A stretch of 64,000 nt of DNA from HGM13233 sp900762805 (GTDB lineage: Bacteria > Bacillota > Clostridia > Oscillospirales > Ruminococcaceae): positions 13,941 to 77,940 of the forward strand of contig CALKMA010000015.1 in NCBI GenBank assembly GCA_937993755.1. Reading direction: 5' to 3'. A program made the translations under genes and the position numbers. Numbering within the stretch: position 1 is the first letter of the stretch; every line of letters begins with the position of its first letter. The notes under the pieces were generated by a model. The model saw nothing but the letters and a program-made list of their open reading frames with translations, did not search any database and was not told the origin of the DNA. Below are positions 46,355 through 55,305 of the stretch, piece after piece.

Positions 46355-47017
46355 TCACTCCTCCAGCCTGCCGTCCTGCATTTTCAGCACAATGTCCGCT
46401 TCCGCCGCCACTGTCGGGTCATGGGTCACAATCACCACGCAGCAGCCCTCCTCATGGGCAAGCCGTTTCAATATCTCCACGATGTTCCTGCTGTTTTCGC
46501 TGTCCAGGTTGCCTGTCGGTTCGTCCGCCAGGATGATACGGTTGCCGGAGGCGAGGGCTCGCACAATCGCTGTGCGCTACTGTTCTCCGCCGGAGAGCAT
46601 ATGTGGGAGCTGCTTTAACATTTCATCTGTTATGCCCACGGATGAAAGCTTTTCCCTTGCGGTCTGCTCCGCCGTGACCTTATCCCGCTTTTGAATCAGC
46701 AGCGGATATGCCGTGTTTTCCAGAACGGTTAACAGCGGGAACAGATTGAAGTCCTGATAGATAACGGAAATCGTTTCCCTTCGGAGCTTGCATCGGTCGG
46801 CTGTACTCAAAGGCATATCGTCAATGGTTATCTCACCGGAGGTCGGCAGGCGAAGTCCTGCCATGGCGGAAAGCAGCGTTGTTTTCCCACTGCCCGATGC
46901 GCCCATGATGGCGTACAGCTTCCCTGTTTCAAACCGACAGGAGACATTACGCACCGCCTCCACACGGCGGTACCTGTTTCTGTATTCGCAGCAGATATTG
47001 TTCAAGATGATTTCCAT
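46355..47017 (-). pseudogene. MacB/LolD-type ABC transporter ATPase interrupted by an amber codon
   Basis: The frame codes for a 220-codon ABC ATPase: Walker A GASGSGKTT at residues 39-47, Q-loop in VIYQDFNLFP, the LSGGEQ signature, Walker B IILADEPTGNLD and the H-loop VIVTHDP. Directly after SGGEQ the expected second Gln codon is TAG (46,579-46,577), and the frame then continues intact to 46,355. A single C-to-T change from CAG explains it. Start ATG at 47,017. The companion permease genes lie upstream. Without suppression or readthrough, the ATPase would be truncated at residue 146. Confidence 0.85.
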
Positions 47018-47057
47018 AAATGCTTCCTTTCTCTTTCAGAGTATGGTTGGGGATTGC

Positions 47058-48269
47058 TCATTCCTTCTTAGCCATCAAGAGGACATCCTTGCTCGCCAGG
47101 ACGGGCAGTGCGCCAAAGGTTACGCCAAGGCAGCTTGCCAATAGGACGGCGAGGATATAGACCCACGGCGGAGAGGTTCGGAATATGACTGCGAGTACGG
47201 CGACACCTGCGGCGAGGCACGTAAAACTCACAAGGATGAATTCAACAAATATTTCAAGGTAAATGCTACTGCGCGGCAGTCCCAGTACATTTTGAAGCGC
47301 AAGCTCCCTTTGCCTGTGCTTGACCGAAAGATTGCCTACAATGAAACCCATGCCGAGAGTCAGAATGACAACGACAACTTGGCAGATTCGAAAGACCGTT
47401 ATCCCGTTTTCCAAGGCCTTGACGGTTTCGTTCAGTGTCCGGTCATATATCTCAAGCGCATACGGATACGAATCATAGATGGGGGACGCCTCCCATGGCT
47501 GGGGAACGCCGCGAGGGTCCACAGAAGCGAAATATACGCTGACACATTTTTCCATGAACTCATCTATCCTGCGATTGTCCTTGATGGTTGCCGATATGCA
47601 ATCCACATCGAGGGTTCCGTTCAGGTCGAGGCATACCCTTGACGCCGGCGCCCAGGGACAGTAGACCGCGGATGTTTTCCCGTGAAGCACTCCGATGACC
47701 GTCAGCTTCAGCTCTGCGCTTCGCTCCCTGTTGACATTGGCTCTTATCGTCAAGGATAGCTGTTCTTCGTCGGATTCCTGCAAAAGGGCATACAGATCGC
47801 TTGATACGACACAGGCCTCGGCGTCGCTCTCAAAGACGGAATTGTCAAAGCCGTGCAGCCAATCTATTGCATTATCTTGGGGCGTGATGCTGCGGTCCGC
47901 AAAAATAGTTGTCACACCGAAGAGCTGCACAGCACCATAGGGGGAATCGGCCTTCACCGAAAACTTCATGCAGACGTCCTTGAGATAGTCCATAAACGAA
48001 GTTGGGGGAATATGGACGCTATCAGGAGTCGTTTCCCGAAAAAGGGATGCCGCCCATTCGGGCAGCATAAGCCCGTCGTCCTGTGTGCCGGTAAGGTTTG
48101 TGACCGAGCAGGTCACGACGGAATTGTCGATGACCTCCTCCACCTGACGAGTCATGGAGATGGCGCCAAGGTGAAATCCGAATATCAGGACCCCTGCTAA
48201 AAAGGAGAATATCCCCACTGCCATGCACATTTTCTTTCTGCGCCGCATCCTGCGCAGCAGGTAAGGCAA
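47058..48269 (-). CDS. FtsX-like ABC transporter permease
   Basis: 403 residues with a TTG start behind GGGAGGATG. One N-terminal membrane helix (about 15-37) is followed by an extracellular MacB-like domain of about 240 residues. Three C-terminal helices follow, separated by the VKHRQRELALQNVLGLPRSSIYLEI coupling segment typical of FtsX/MacB permeases. It is between an ATPase gene (40 bases downstream) and a related membrane protein gene (53 bases upstream). Such systems export peptides or drive periplasmic effectors by mechanotransmission. The substrate is unknown. Confidence 0.8.
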   Translation of the reverse strand: MPYLLRRMRRRKKMCMAVGIFSFLAGVLIFGFHLGAISMTRQVEEVIDNSVVTCSVTNLTGTQDDGLMLPEWAASLFRETTPDSVHIPPTSFMDYLKDVCMKFSVKADSPYGAVQLFGVTTIFADRSITPQDNAIDWLHGFDNSVFESDAEACVVSSDLYALLQESDEEQLSLTIRANVNRERSAELKLTVIGVLHGKTSAVYCPWAPASRVCLDLNGTLDVDCISATIKDNRRIDEFMEKCVSVYFASVDPRGVPQPWEASPIYDSYPYALEIYDRTLNETVKALENGITVFRICQVVVVILTLGMGFIVGNLSVKHRQRELALQNVLGLPRSSIYLEIFVEFILVSFTCLAAGVAVLAVIFRTSPPWVYILAVLLASCLGVTFGALPVLASKDVLLMAKKE

Positions 48270-48322
48270 CTCATATTCATCCTCCCGTCATTTATACAGC
48301 CGACGTACCGTTGTGCCTGCGA

Positions 48323-49402
48323 CTACATGGAATTGAATTCATCGTTTGTAATCGTATAAAAGGAGCCCGTTTCCATATCGAATTGCTTGATCTCTCCATC
48401 AATTGAATACGCAAATACGCACGGGGAACAAACGACGCTCAAGGAACAGCTTTCAATCTGGTCAAGCTCTGATTGTTTAAGATACTTCACCTCTTCCGAA
48501 CCCGGTCCCTGGTAAACAGCAATGAACTTTTCCGCTTGTCCGTATTTTTCCATTTCGGCGGGGTCATTCTCCCGCAGACTGTCGATTTCCTCCTGCGTAA
48601 GCATCCGAATGTTGTCCCTGGAAAAGCGTTTGTATGCGCCTGTGCCAAGGCGTCCGATTCTTTGCCCGAACAACCAGTTCAGGTCTGTATAGTCCATGCC
48701 GTATGCAAGATACCGCTCGCCTTCCCGCAGGTCAAGCTCTGCAAGCATGTTCTCCGTTTCGCAGCGGACGGTCAGGCGGATCGCATAGCCGGTCGGATCG
48801 TCAAAGCCCTCGTGCAGCAAATATGAGGTCTCGACGGTTCCTACTATATCGACTGCAACGCCCTGGTCGGGCATCGGGAGTTCCGGAACGTCAGACTCAT
48901 TTGTGTCCGTTTCAAGAGGAGCCTCCAGGATACCGTAACGATAAGTATCTGAAATATCGGTTGCCTTAAAAGCGATCATGGCACAAGTGTATGGGTAATT
49001 GGTGATGGAGGTTGTGCCGTCGCTATTTTTTGTGTAAGCGGATTCGGTATAGCATTCTGCCCAGTTGAGGGGATTCATTGTGCTGCAGTAGGCGGTTATC
49101 TGACCATGGTATTCCGCCGAAAGAATCGCTTTGGGCAGTTGCTCCGGCAGCCTTGAAAGCAGCTCCTGAATTTCCCGCGGCTGAACAGACGAAACAGATA
49201 CGGTCGAACCATCATCCGAGATTTTATACTTGTTCGTCGGAAGTGCGATGGTGGTATCTTGAGCCTTGACAGAATCCTGTGTCCAAATGAAGGAAATATA
49301 CTGACTCACGCTGACACACAGCATAGCGGCTGCCAACAGGACGAGCAGAATGCCCAAGAGCGTCCTGAAGGGCTTTCGGCACAACATCTTTGTTTGAATC
49401 AT
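48323..49402 (-). CDS. Membrane-anchored extracellular protein of the FtsX-type ABC operon
   Basis: 359 residues from the ATG at 49,402 (ACCGGAGATGCGAA upstream). It has a single N-terminal membrane helix (about 14-36) and then a wholly extracytoplasmic domain. The start (KMLCRKPFRTLLGILLVLLAAAMLCVS) is like the first helix of long FtsX permeases, but no C-terminal helices follow. It may be a permease truncated after its extracellular domain or a genuine accessory subunit. It is the first gene of the three-gene operon. Confidence 0.6.
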   Translation of the reverse strand: MIQTKMLCRKPFRTLLGILLVLLAAAMLCVSVSQYISFIWTQDSVKAQDTTIALPTNKYKISDDGSTVSVSSVQPREIQELLSRLPEQLPKAILSAEYHGQITAYCSTMNPLNWAECYTESAYTKNSDGTTSITNYPYTCAMIAFKATDISDTYRYGILEAPLETDTNESDVPELPMPDQGVAVDIVGTVETSYLLHEGFDDPTGYAIRLTVRCETENMLAELDLREGERYLAYGMDYTDLNWLFGQRIGRLGTGAYKRFSRDNIRMLTQEEIDSLRENDPAEMEKYGQAEKFIAVYQGPGSEEVKYLKQSELDQIESCSLSVVCSPCVFAYSIDGEIKQFDMETGSFYTITNDEFNSM

Positions 49403-49698
49403 TTCGCATCTCCGGTTCAATGGGCATCACTGTCAGTATCCAACATATACATATGGCCGATCGTGGGGCTATCGTATGAATAAAAATTCTTGGAAAAACT
49501 CCGTTTCAAAAAAACGCACAAGCCGAACATTCAACAGCCCAGCCTATGCGCACGACATTACAAGCCTGATACGACCTCTCCAGAGTTGGGAGCCGCACCA
49601 ACAGCGCCAATGTGTAAAGCTGAAGTCTGTGCCAACGGGACAATACATGGTGTGGCCTCCAATCGCCGTAGGATAGATGTTTATACATCCTCATAAAT
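49403..49698 (-). other. Leader of the ABC operon
   Basis: About 300 bases between a promoter and the first gene. No convincing gene on either strand and no known regulatory RNA recognised. Confidence 0.4.
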
Positions 49699-49726
49699 AG
49701 TATACCATATTTTAAGAGGGAGTCAA
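49699..49726 (-). promoter_or_regulatory. Sigma-A-type promoter for the ABC operon
   Basis: Minus strand: TTGACT (49,726-49,721), a 16-base spacer and TATACT (49,704-49,699). It is preceded by GG at the extended -10 position. Confidence 0.6.
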
Positions 49727-49932
49727 CGCCTAAGCCGCTTACTTTGGAAACCTTTGGACATTTTCAAGAAAATGATCGAGGCCTACGAGAACAACATACA
49801 GTAAGCGTTCCCCATATATGCCCGGACATACCGGCGGAACTGCGGACGCTTCTGTGAACGCATCCAAAGCCCCCGGCAAGCCAGACGCCCCCTGGTGCAT
49901 CTGCACCAGGGGGCGCCGTTTGCTCTGACAGC
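49727..49932. other. Intergenic remnant region with inverted repeat
   Basis: Contains a 19-codon plus-strand tail (49,743-49,805, reading WKPLDIFKKMIEAYENNIQ and a stop) that looks like the end of a lost gene of unknown identity. It also has a perfect 14-bp inverted repeat at 49,886-49,915 (CGCCCCCTGGTGCA arm). Confidence 0.35.
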
Positions 49933-49967
49933 AAAGAGTGCCGGCGCACAAACGTGCCGGTACTCTT
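49933..49967 (-). terminator. Terminator of the serC-serA-DUF1015 operon
   Basis: Stem AAAGAGTACCGGC/GCCGGCACTCTTT on the minus strand, one mismatch, starting about 12 bases after the DUF1015 stop codon. Confidence 0.7.
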
Positions 49968-49978
49968 TCTCTTACGGA

Positions 49979-51283
49979 TCAGAGAATCTTTTTGGCCTCC
50001 ATATAGTAGCGCTTCTCCTGGGCTTCGCCCATGGAGAAGGTCTTGCGGGGCAGGACGCCGTCCAGCACCACGCCGCGGAACAGGTCCTCCTTGGCTATTT
50101 CGGGCAGCTCGAAGCCCAGGTTGCCGCTCTGGGCGGACAGCTTCTCCAGGGCGGCGCTGCCGTGGATGTAGTCGATCCTGGCGTCGATGGTCTTGCTCAG
50201 GTAGTCATCCAGGAAGGCCTGGAGGGAGGCCACGGGCAGAGCCCATTTGGAGTTCTCCACCACCAGGTAGCTCACGCCCTTCTCGGTGGTGCAGGGGAAC
50301 ACATGGGCGCAATCACAGGCGGGGCGCTCCTGAGTCACATAGGCCTTGCCGCCGTTGGCGGCAAAGAACTCGCCGGCGGCCTTGAGGACGCAGTCGGGGC
50401 AAACGTTGAAGAGCACGCGGTGGATGGGCTCGATGAGCAGGCTCTCGTCATGGATGTTGACCACCTCGGCCAGCACCCAGCGGGCGGGATGGTCCACCTG
50501 CTCTTCGGGGGACAGGGTGGCCTTGACCTTCTCCCAGTTGGCCTTGGCGGTGGCCATGGAGTGGTTGCCGTCGCCGGTGGCGAACTGCAGCAGGGGGGCC
50601 TTGCCGTCCACGCCGTACTTGGCCTCGAAGGAGGCCCGGTCGCACAGGGCGTCCAGCGCGGTCTGTATCTGCTCGGTGAGCTCGCCATCGGGGATGAACC
50701 AGCCCTCCAGGCGGCCGCCGTTCAGCATCATTTCCACGTCGTACTTCTTCTCCAGCTCGGCGGCCCTGGCGTACACCGGCTCGATGACAGTGCTTTGGGG
50801 ATTGTCGATGAGGAGCATGATGTGGGGCAGCTCCATGGGGGCGTTCTCACGGATCTTCAGGCGGGGCGGGATGCGCTCCACAACGGTTTTTTCGGTTGGC
50901 CGGATCAGGGAGGCGGAGCCGGGGGTGTACTCATAGGCCTCCAGGTCGAAGGCCATCACCAGGCCCAGGCGGGCGCAGGCACCGCCGGTGTCCCGGCTGA
51001 GGAGCATCATGCCGGCGGGCAGCTCCTCCAACACGCCGTCAGCCATGTACTGGTTCATGGTGGCGTTGATTTTGCTGATGCGCTCTTCCACGCCGGGCTG
51101 CTCCAGATAGACCTCAGGCAGGGTGATGCGGAGGGTGGAGGGTGCGTCGCCCACGATCTCCTCGGCCTGGGCCCAGTACTCAGGCTCGGAGGTATACTGG
51201 TCGCAGGCGATAACGGACCACTTCTGCAGGTCGGTGCCCTTGCGGGGGAAGAGAATCTTAGCGGTTTTGGTGCAGCGGTTCAT
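49979..51283 (-). CDS. DUF1015 family protein, linked to serine biosynthesis
   Basis: 434 residues. The family hallmark, usually ADGHHRYE, reads TGDGNHSMATAKANWE near residues 248-263, the variant found in the serine-operon subgroup. The N-terminus (ILFPRKGTDLQKWSVIACDQYTSEPEYW) and a late EVVNIHDESLLIEPIHRV block are also typical. The gene is last in a serC-serA operon. The DGxH core resembles the ParB-like fold that also occurs in SerK, an archaeal serine kinase, so a role on serine or phosphoserine is a reasonable inference. ATG behind GTAGGAGGTAAACCCC. Confidence 0.75.
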   Translation of the reverse strand: MNRCTKTAKILFPRKGTDLQKWSVIACDQYTSEPEYWAQAEEIVGDAPSTLRITLPEVYLEQPGVEERISKINATMNQYMADGVLEELPAGMMLLSRDTGGACARLGLVMAFDLEAYEYTPGSASLIRPTEKTVVERIPPRLKIRENAPMELPHIMLLIDNPQSTVIEPVYARAAELEKKYDVEMMLNGGRLEGWFIPDGELTEQIQTALDALCDRASFEAKYGVDGKAPLLQFATGDGNHSMATAKANWEKVKATLSPEEQVDHPARWVLAEVVNIHDESLLIEPIHRVLFNVCPDCVLKAAGEFFAANGGKAYVTQERPACDCAHVFPCTTEKGVSYLVVENSKWALPVASLQAFLDDYLSKTIDARIDYIHGSAALEKLSAQSGNLGFELPEIAKEDLFRGVVLDGVLPRKTFSMGEAQEKRYYMEAKKIL

Positions 51284-51313
51284 GGGGTTTACCTCCTACA
51301 ATTTAGATAGGGA

Positions 51314-51353
51314 AAACGCCAACCTGACCCGGCAGGCGGACAGGCTGGCGTTT
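51314..51353 (-). terminator. Hairpin between serA and the DUF1015 gene
   Basis: 12-bp stem (AAACGCCAGCCT/AGGTTGGCGTTT on the minus strand, one G-U pair) followed by TTCCC, 83-base gap. It may lower transcription into the last gene or stabilise the upstream message. Confidence 0.5.
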
Positions 51354-51366
51354 GATGGGATCGGAA

Positions 51367-52500
51367 TCAGATCACACGGACACGGAGCACGCCGGGCAGA
51401 GCCTTGACCTCGCCCAAGCAGACGTCGCAGACCTTGTCCACGTCGGCCAGGATGCAGCAGTAGTCGCCCTTGACGGCGGAGGTGCTGTTGGCCACGTCCA
51501 GCTTGCTCAGCACGGCGTTGACATCCAGTCCCTTGCCCAGAATGGAGACGCGCTGGCAGCTGCCCTTCTCGCCCAGAGAGACGGCGGGGTAGTTGACGGA
51601 GTTGCGGATGTTGCCGTTCTCCACATAGTCCCGCAGCTGCTCCACGGCCATCTTGGCGCAGTTGTCCTCGGACTCCTCGGTGGAGGCGCCCAGATGGGGG
51701 ATGACGATGGCGCCGTCCATGTTGGCCACGGCGGCGTTGGGGAAGTCGGAGACGTACTTGCCCACCTTGCCGGAGGCCAGGGCCTCGGCCAGGGCGGCGT
51801 CGTCCACCAGCTTGTCGCGGGAGAAGTTGAGCAGGATGGCGCCGTCCTTCATCTTGGACAAGATGTCGGCGTTGATCATGCCCTTGGTGGCGTCGCTCAG
51901 GGGCAGGTGCAGGGAGATGTAATCACAGTTGGCATAGATCTCCATGGGATTGGACACGCAGTTGACCTCGGCGGAGAGCTTGGCCTTCTTCTCGTCGGTC
52001 AGATGACGGGTGTAGCCATAAACCTCCATGCCCAGGGCTGCGCCGGCGTTGGCGACCTTGATGCCGATGCCGCCCAGGCCGATGATGCCCAGCTTCTTGC
52101 CCAGGATCTCGGTGCCGGCGAACTTCTTCTTGGCCTTCTCGGCGGCCTTACTCACTTCGGGGTCCTCCTTATTGGCCTTGACCCACTCGATGCCGCCCAC
52201 CACGTCGCGGGCAGCCAGCAGCATACCGGCCAGGACCAGCTCCTTCACGCCGTTGGCGTTGGCGCCGGGGGTGTTGAAGACCACGATGCCCTGCTCAGCG
52301 CACTTGTCCAGAGGGATGTTGTTCACGCCTGCGCCGGCACGGGCCACGGCCAGCTGGCACGCAGGCAGATCCAGGTCGTGCATGGCGGCGGAACGGACCA
52401 GGACCAGCTCGGACTCGGCGTACTCGGCGCCCACCTCGTACTTGTCATCAAACAGATCCAGACCCAGCTTGGAAATGGGGTTGAGATAACTGACTTTCAT
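51367..52500 (-). CDS. serA: D-3-phosphoglycerate dehydrogenase
   Basis: 377 residues. The NAD-binding loop GIIGLGGIG, the catalytic Arg in NFSRDKLVD and the His in IPHLGASTEES are present. The C-terminal 70 residues form an ACT domain. It oxidises 3-phosphoglycerate to 3-phosphohydroxypyruvate, the first step of serine synthesis. ATG behind GAGGAGGGCAAAAGC. serC is 18 bases upstream. Confidence 0.94.
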   Translation of the reverse strand: MKVSYLNPISKLGLDLFDDKYEVGAEYAESELVLVRSAAMHDLDLPACQLAVARAGAGVNNIPLDKCAEQGIVVFNTPGANANGVKELVLAGMLLAARDVVGGIEWVKANKEDPEVSKAAEKAKKKFAGTEILGKKLGIIGLGGIGIKVANAGAALGMEVYGYTRHLTDEKKAKLSAEVNCVSNPMEIYANCDYISLHLPLSDATKGMINADILSKMKDGAILLNFSRDKLVDDAALAEALASGKVGKYVSDFPNAAVANMDGAIVIPHLGASTEESEDNCAKMAVEQLRDYVENGNIRNSVNYPAVSLGEKGSCQRVSILGKGLDVNAVLSKLDVANSTSAVKGDYCCILADVDKVCDVCLGEVKALPGVLRVRVI

Positions 52501-52518
52501 GCTTTTGCCCTCCTCGTC

Positions 52519-53601
52519 TTAGGCGTTCTCGGCTTCGAACTTCTTCATGAACTCCACCAGGGCCTTGACGCCCTCGATGGGCATGGCGTTGTAGATGGAG
52601 GCGCGCATGCCGCCCACGCTACGGTGACCCTTCAGGTTCACGAAGCCGGCAGCGGTGGTCTCGGCCACGAACTTGGCGTCCAGATCCTTGTCGCCGGTGA
52701 CGAAGGGAACGTTCATCAGGGAGCGGTCCTCAGGGACCACGGTGCCCTTGAACATTTTGCTGGAATCCAGGAAGTCATAGAGAATTTTGGCCTTTTCCTC
52801 GTTGTGCTTCTGCATGGCCTCCAGGCCGCCCATCTTCTTGATCCACTTGAAGACCTTGCCGCAGATGTAGATGCCGTAGCAGGGAGGAGTGTTGTACATA
52901 GAGCCGTTGTCGGCGTGGGTCTTGTACTTGAGCATGGTGGGCACGTAGTCGGCGGTCTCATCGGGGATCAGGTCCTCGCGGATGATCACAATGACCACGC
53001 CGGCGGGGCCGATGTTCTTCTGCACGCCGCCGTAGATGACGCCGTACTTGGTCACGTCAACAGGCTCGGACAGGAAGCAGGAGGACACGTCGGAGACCAG
53101 GATCTTGCCCTTGGTGTTGGGCAGAGTCTTGTACTTGGTGCCGTAGATGGTGTTGTTCTCGCAGATGTAGACGTAGTCGGCGTCCTCGCTGATGGGCAGG
53201 TTAGAGCAGTCGGGGATGTAGGAGAAGGTCTTGTCCTCGGAGGAGGCGATCTTGTTGGCCTTGCCGTATTTCTGGGCCTCCTGCCAGGCCTTCTTGGCCC
53301 ACTGACCGGTGACGATGTAGTCGGCCACGCCGTTCTTCATCAGGTTCATGGGGATCATGGCGAACTGCTGGGAAGCGCCGCCCTGCAGGAAGAGCACCTT
53401 GTAGTTGTCAGGGATGTTCATCAGCTCGCGCAGGTCCTTCTCCGCCTCGTCGATGATCTGCTGATAGACCTTGGAGCGATGGCTCATCTCCATGACGCTC
53501 ATGCCGCTGCCCTGATAGTCCAGCATTTCGGCGGCAGCTTCCTTCAGGATCTCCTCGGGAAGCACGGCAGGACCGGCGGAAAAGTTGTACACTCTACTCA
53601 T
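52519..53601 (-). CDS. serC: Phosphoserine aminotransferase
   Basis: 360 residues from the ATG at 53,601, which has AAAGGAGTCGATTGCA upstream and gives the standard N-terminus SRVYNFSAGPAVLPEEIL. GGASQQFAMIPMN and the PLP-lysine loop YGGVQKNIGPAG are present, and HRSVGGMRASIYNAM near the C-terminus binds phosphate. It forms phosphoserine from 3-phosphohydroxypyruvate. No phosphoserine phosphatase (SerB) gene is in the window. Confidence 0.95.
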   Translation of the reverse strand: MSRVYNFSAGPAVLPEEILKEAAAEMLDYQGSGMSVMEMSHRSKVYQQIIDEAEKDLRELMNIPDNYKVLFLQGGASQQFAMIPMNLMKNGVADYIVTGQWAKKAWQEAQKYGKANKIASSEDKTFSYIPDCSNLPISEDADYVYICENNTIYGTKYKTLPNTKGKILVSDVSSCFLSEPVDVTKYGVIYGGVQKNIGPAGVVIVIIREDLIPDETADYVPTMLKYKTHADNGSMYNTPPCYGIYICGKVFKWIKKMGGLEAMQKHNEEKAKILYDFLDSSKMFKGTVVPEDRSLMNVPFVTGDKDLDAKFVAETTAAGFVNLKGHRSVGGMRASIYNAMPIEGVKALVEFMKKFEAENA

Positions 53602-53770
53602 TGCAATCGACTCCTTTACGTTTGATTCATTTTGGACCGTCCCTTCTAAGAGAGAATGCCCGTTTTTCACTGGATCTCCGTGCCGCCCCTCGGCTTAAGG
53701 CCGGCGCGGTTCGTCTTTGCAGGGGCCGTGTACGCAGGACGCCGCCTGCCACAGCTATACTATTAATTTA
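53602..53770 (-). other. serC leader
   Basis: About 160 bases between promoter and start codon. I looked for a T-box (AGGGTGGNACCGCG) or other known aptamer and did not find one. Confidence 0.4.
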
Positions 53771-53799
53771 ATTATAACAGATGGGCGTGATTTTTGCAA
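53771..53799 (-). promoter_or_regulatory. Sigma-A promoter for serC-serA-DUF1015
   Basis: Minus strand: TTGCAA (53,799-53,794), a 17-base spacer and TATAAT (53,776-53,771). Confidence 0.75.
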
Positions 53800-53903
53800 A
53801 CTACTTGGCTGCTGCATAGAAAAACAAAATAATCGTTTAATGGCTTTCTATGACGGACGCTATTTGCGCTTTTGTCTGCTTTGTCATTATTTTCGCAAAT
53901 TTT

Positions 53904-53933
53904 GGCTCAATCCTTTTTCTTGTGGGATTGAAG
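53904..53933 (+). repeat. Left terminal inverted repeat of the ISL3 element
   Basis: Pairs with 60,774-60,802. The outer GGCTCAATC and inner TTGTGGGAT match the right end, with divergent A/T bases between. Confidence 0.65.
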
Positions 53934-54004
53934 TGAAGTAGGGTGTGCGTAGCAGCATCCGTACTGGTATGCTTTTCGTAGCAATCAGCACGGGAGGCTT
54001 CGCC

Positions 54005-54492
54005 ATGCAGTACATTCATTTGCCATCTGGTCTAACCGGGTTTCGCAACTCCAAGACCACCATAGAGATGGCCCGGTCAGGCCGGGAGGTCTACTTGCTG
54101 CATGGAAACTGGAACGGAGCGAGGTTCCTTTCTGTCCTGCGTGCGGTCAGAAAATGCACATCCACGGGAGCAGGATCACCATGCTCCGGCACCTGTGCTT
54201 TGGCTCCCGTCTTAGCGCAGTCAGCTTTGAGAAGCGGAGGTACCGCTGTCCTTGCTGCGGACATACAGAGATGGAGAGCGTCCCCTTCAAGGCGAACGGC
54301 CATAACATCACCCGTGAGCTGTTGCAGTTCACAAGGGATCTTCTGGCCTACGGGTTTACCAACAAGGAGGTATCCGAATTGACTGGCCTCGGTAAAAACA
54401 CGGTGAAAGAGATTGACCTGCAACGGCTCAAGGACAAGTACACGGTGGACGGCAAAGCCCTCATAAAGCCTGAGAAGCAGGCTCGTTTTCTG
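54005..54492 (+). pseudogene. ISL3-family transposase, N-terminal fragment with frameshift
   Basis: Starts at an ATG behind GGGAGGCTTCGCC and reads MQYIHLPSGLTGF. Near 54,100 the frame must shift by one base to continue into the zinc-finger part (VPFCPACGQKMHIHG...YRCPCCGH) and the helix-turn-helix (ELLQFTRDLLAYGFTNKEVSELTGLGKNTVKEID). It ends at KPEKQARFL (54,466-54,492), just before the place where the first catalytic Asp (GIDEF in relatives) is expected. The zinc ribbon and HTH bind the IS ends. Confidence 0.8.
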
Positions 54493-54761
54493 CGGTGTCC
54501 CGAAACAAGCTCATATCTGCCGTCCTCTTTCTGACGCACGGTAGCCGGAGTAATGACTCCTCGCTCCTTGACGCTTTCTACAAGCTGCAACATATCCTCA
54601 TCGTCCCGCACCTTAAAGGGGTGATTGGGAAAATTGTCGATCTCCGTCAGGAGGATGTCCCGGATTTTTGCCAGCTTCGCGTCGTCCCGTTCCTCCTGTG
54701 TGGAGAACAGGTCATCGAGCGTGTTCGTGGGAAGCGTGAAGTCGCTCTTTCTGCCTGCCAT
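54477..54761 (-). pseudogene. ParB-like partition protein, truncated after the ParB-N nuclease motif
   Basis: About 95 codons. The N-terminal tail DDLFSTQEERD, NHPFKVRDDEDMLQLVESVKERGVITPATVRQ and YELVSGHRRKRAC are the ParB-N box I and box II (GHRR) motifs. The HTH and dimerisation domains are missing. Past 54,477 the frame simply enters the ISL3 fragment read backwards, giving a chimeric ORF to 54,348. It overlaps the parA 3' end by 50 bases, the normal operon arrangement. Confidence 0.8.
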
Positions 54762-55305
54762 CGGCTAACACCTCCTTTGTGAAATCTGCGTAGGCCTTGG
54801 ATACGCTGCTGTTCGGCTCATAGGCATATATGCTTTTGCCCTTGGACGAAACCTCTGCGGCTTTTACGGCAACGGGAATGGCTGTCCGATAAATCCTGAT
54901 CCGGCAGCCGAAGTTCTCCCGCAGCGCCTCCACGGTGCTTTTGGCGAGATTCGTTCTGCCGTCCACAAGGGTCAGCAGGATTCCGTCGATGGCAAGGTTC
55001 GGGTTGGTGTGCTTTTTGACCTTGGCAATGGTCGATAAAAGCTGCGTCATACCCTTTGCCGGCAGATACTGCGCCTGCACGGGGATGATAACGCTGTCCG
55101 CAGCCGTCAGTGCGTTAAGGGTGATCATACCGAGGGACGGCATACAATCTATTAGGACATAATCGTATCTGTCCTTCACTTGGCTGAGATAGTTCTTCAT
55201 CACGCTTTCCCGGCTCATTGCGGTCACAAGGCTCATCTCCAGCGCCGACAGCTCAAGATTCGACGGCACAAGGTCAACCTTTCCTGATGCAATGGCACAG
55301 GACAT
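54712..55305 (-). pseudogene. ParA/Soj-like partition ATPase, N-terminally truncated
   Basis: About 197 codons corresponding to the C-terminal two-thirds of a plasmid/ICE-type ParA: PSNLELSALEMSLVTAMSRE, YDYVLIDCMPSLGMITLNAL (Walker B), IIPVQAQYLPAKGMTQLL, and AAEVSSKGKSIYAYEPNS. The Walker A region (KGGVGKTT) expected about 100 residues upstream is absent. Sequence beyond about 55,285-55,305 is unrelated and AT-rich. It is a non-functional remnant of a plasmid or conjugative element. Confidence 0.8.

Noticed and set aside
49743..49805. Coding tail reading WKPLDIFKKMIEAYENNIQ
   Set aside because: Looks like the end of a protein but is too short to assign and has no upstream frame; mentioned only within the intergenic entry.
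49895..53625. Very long plus-strand frames (471 and 757 codons) opposite the serine operon
   Set aside because: Gly/Val/His/Leu-rich antisense shadows of DUF1015, serA and serC, which carry clear family motifs on the minus strand.
53602..53770. T-box leader upstream of serC
   Set aside because: No AGGGTGGNACCGCG sequence and no terminator in the leader.
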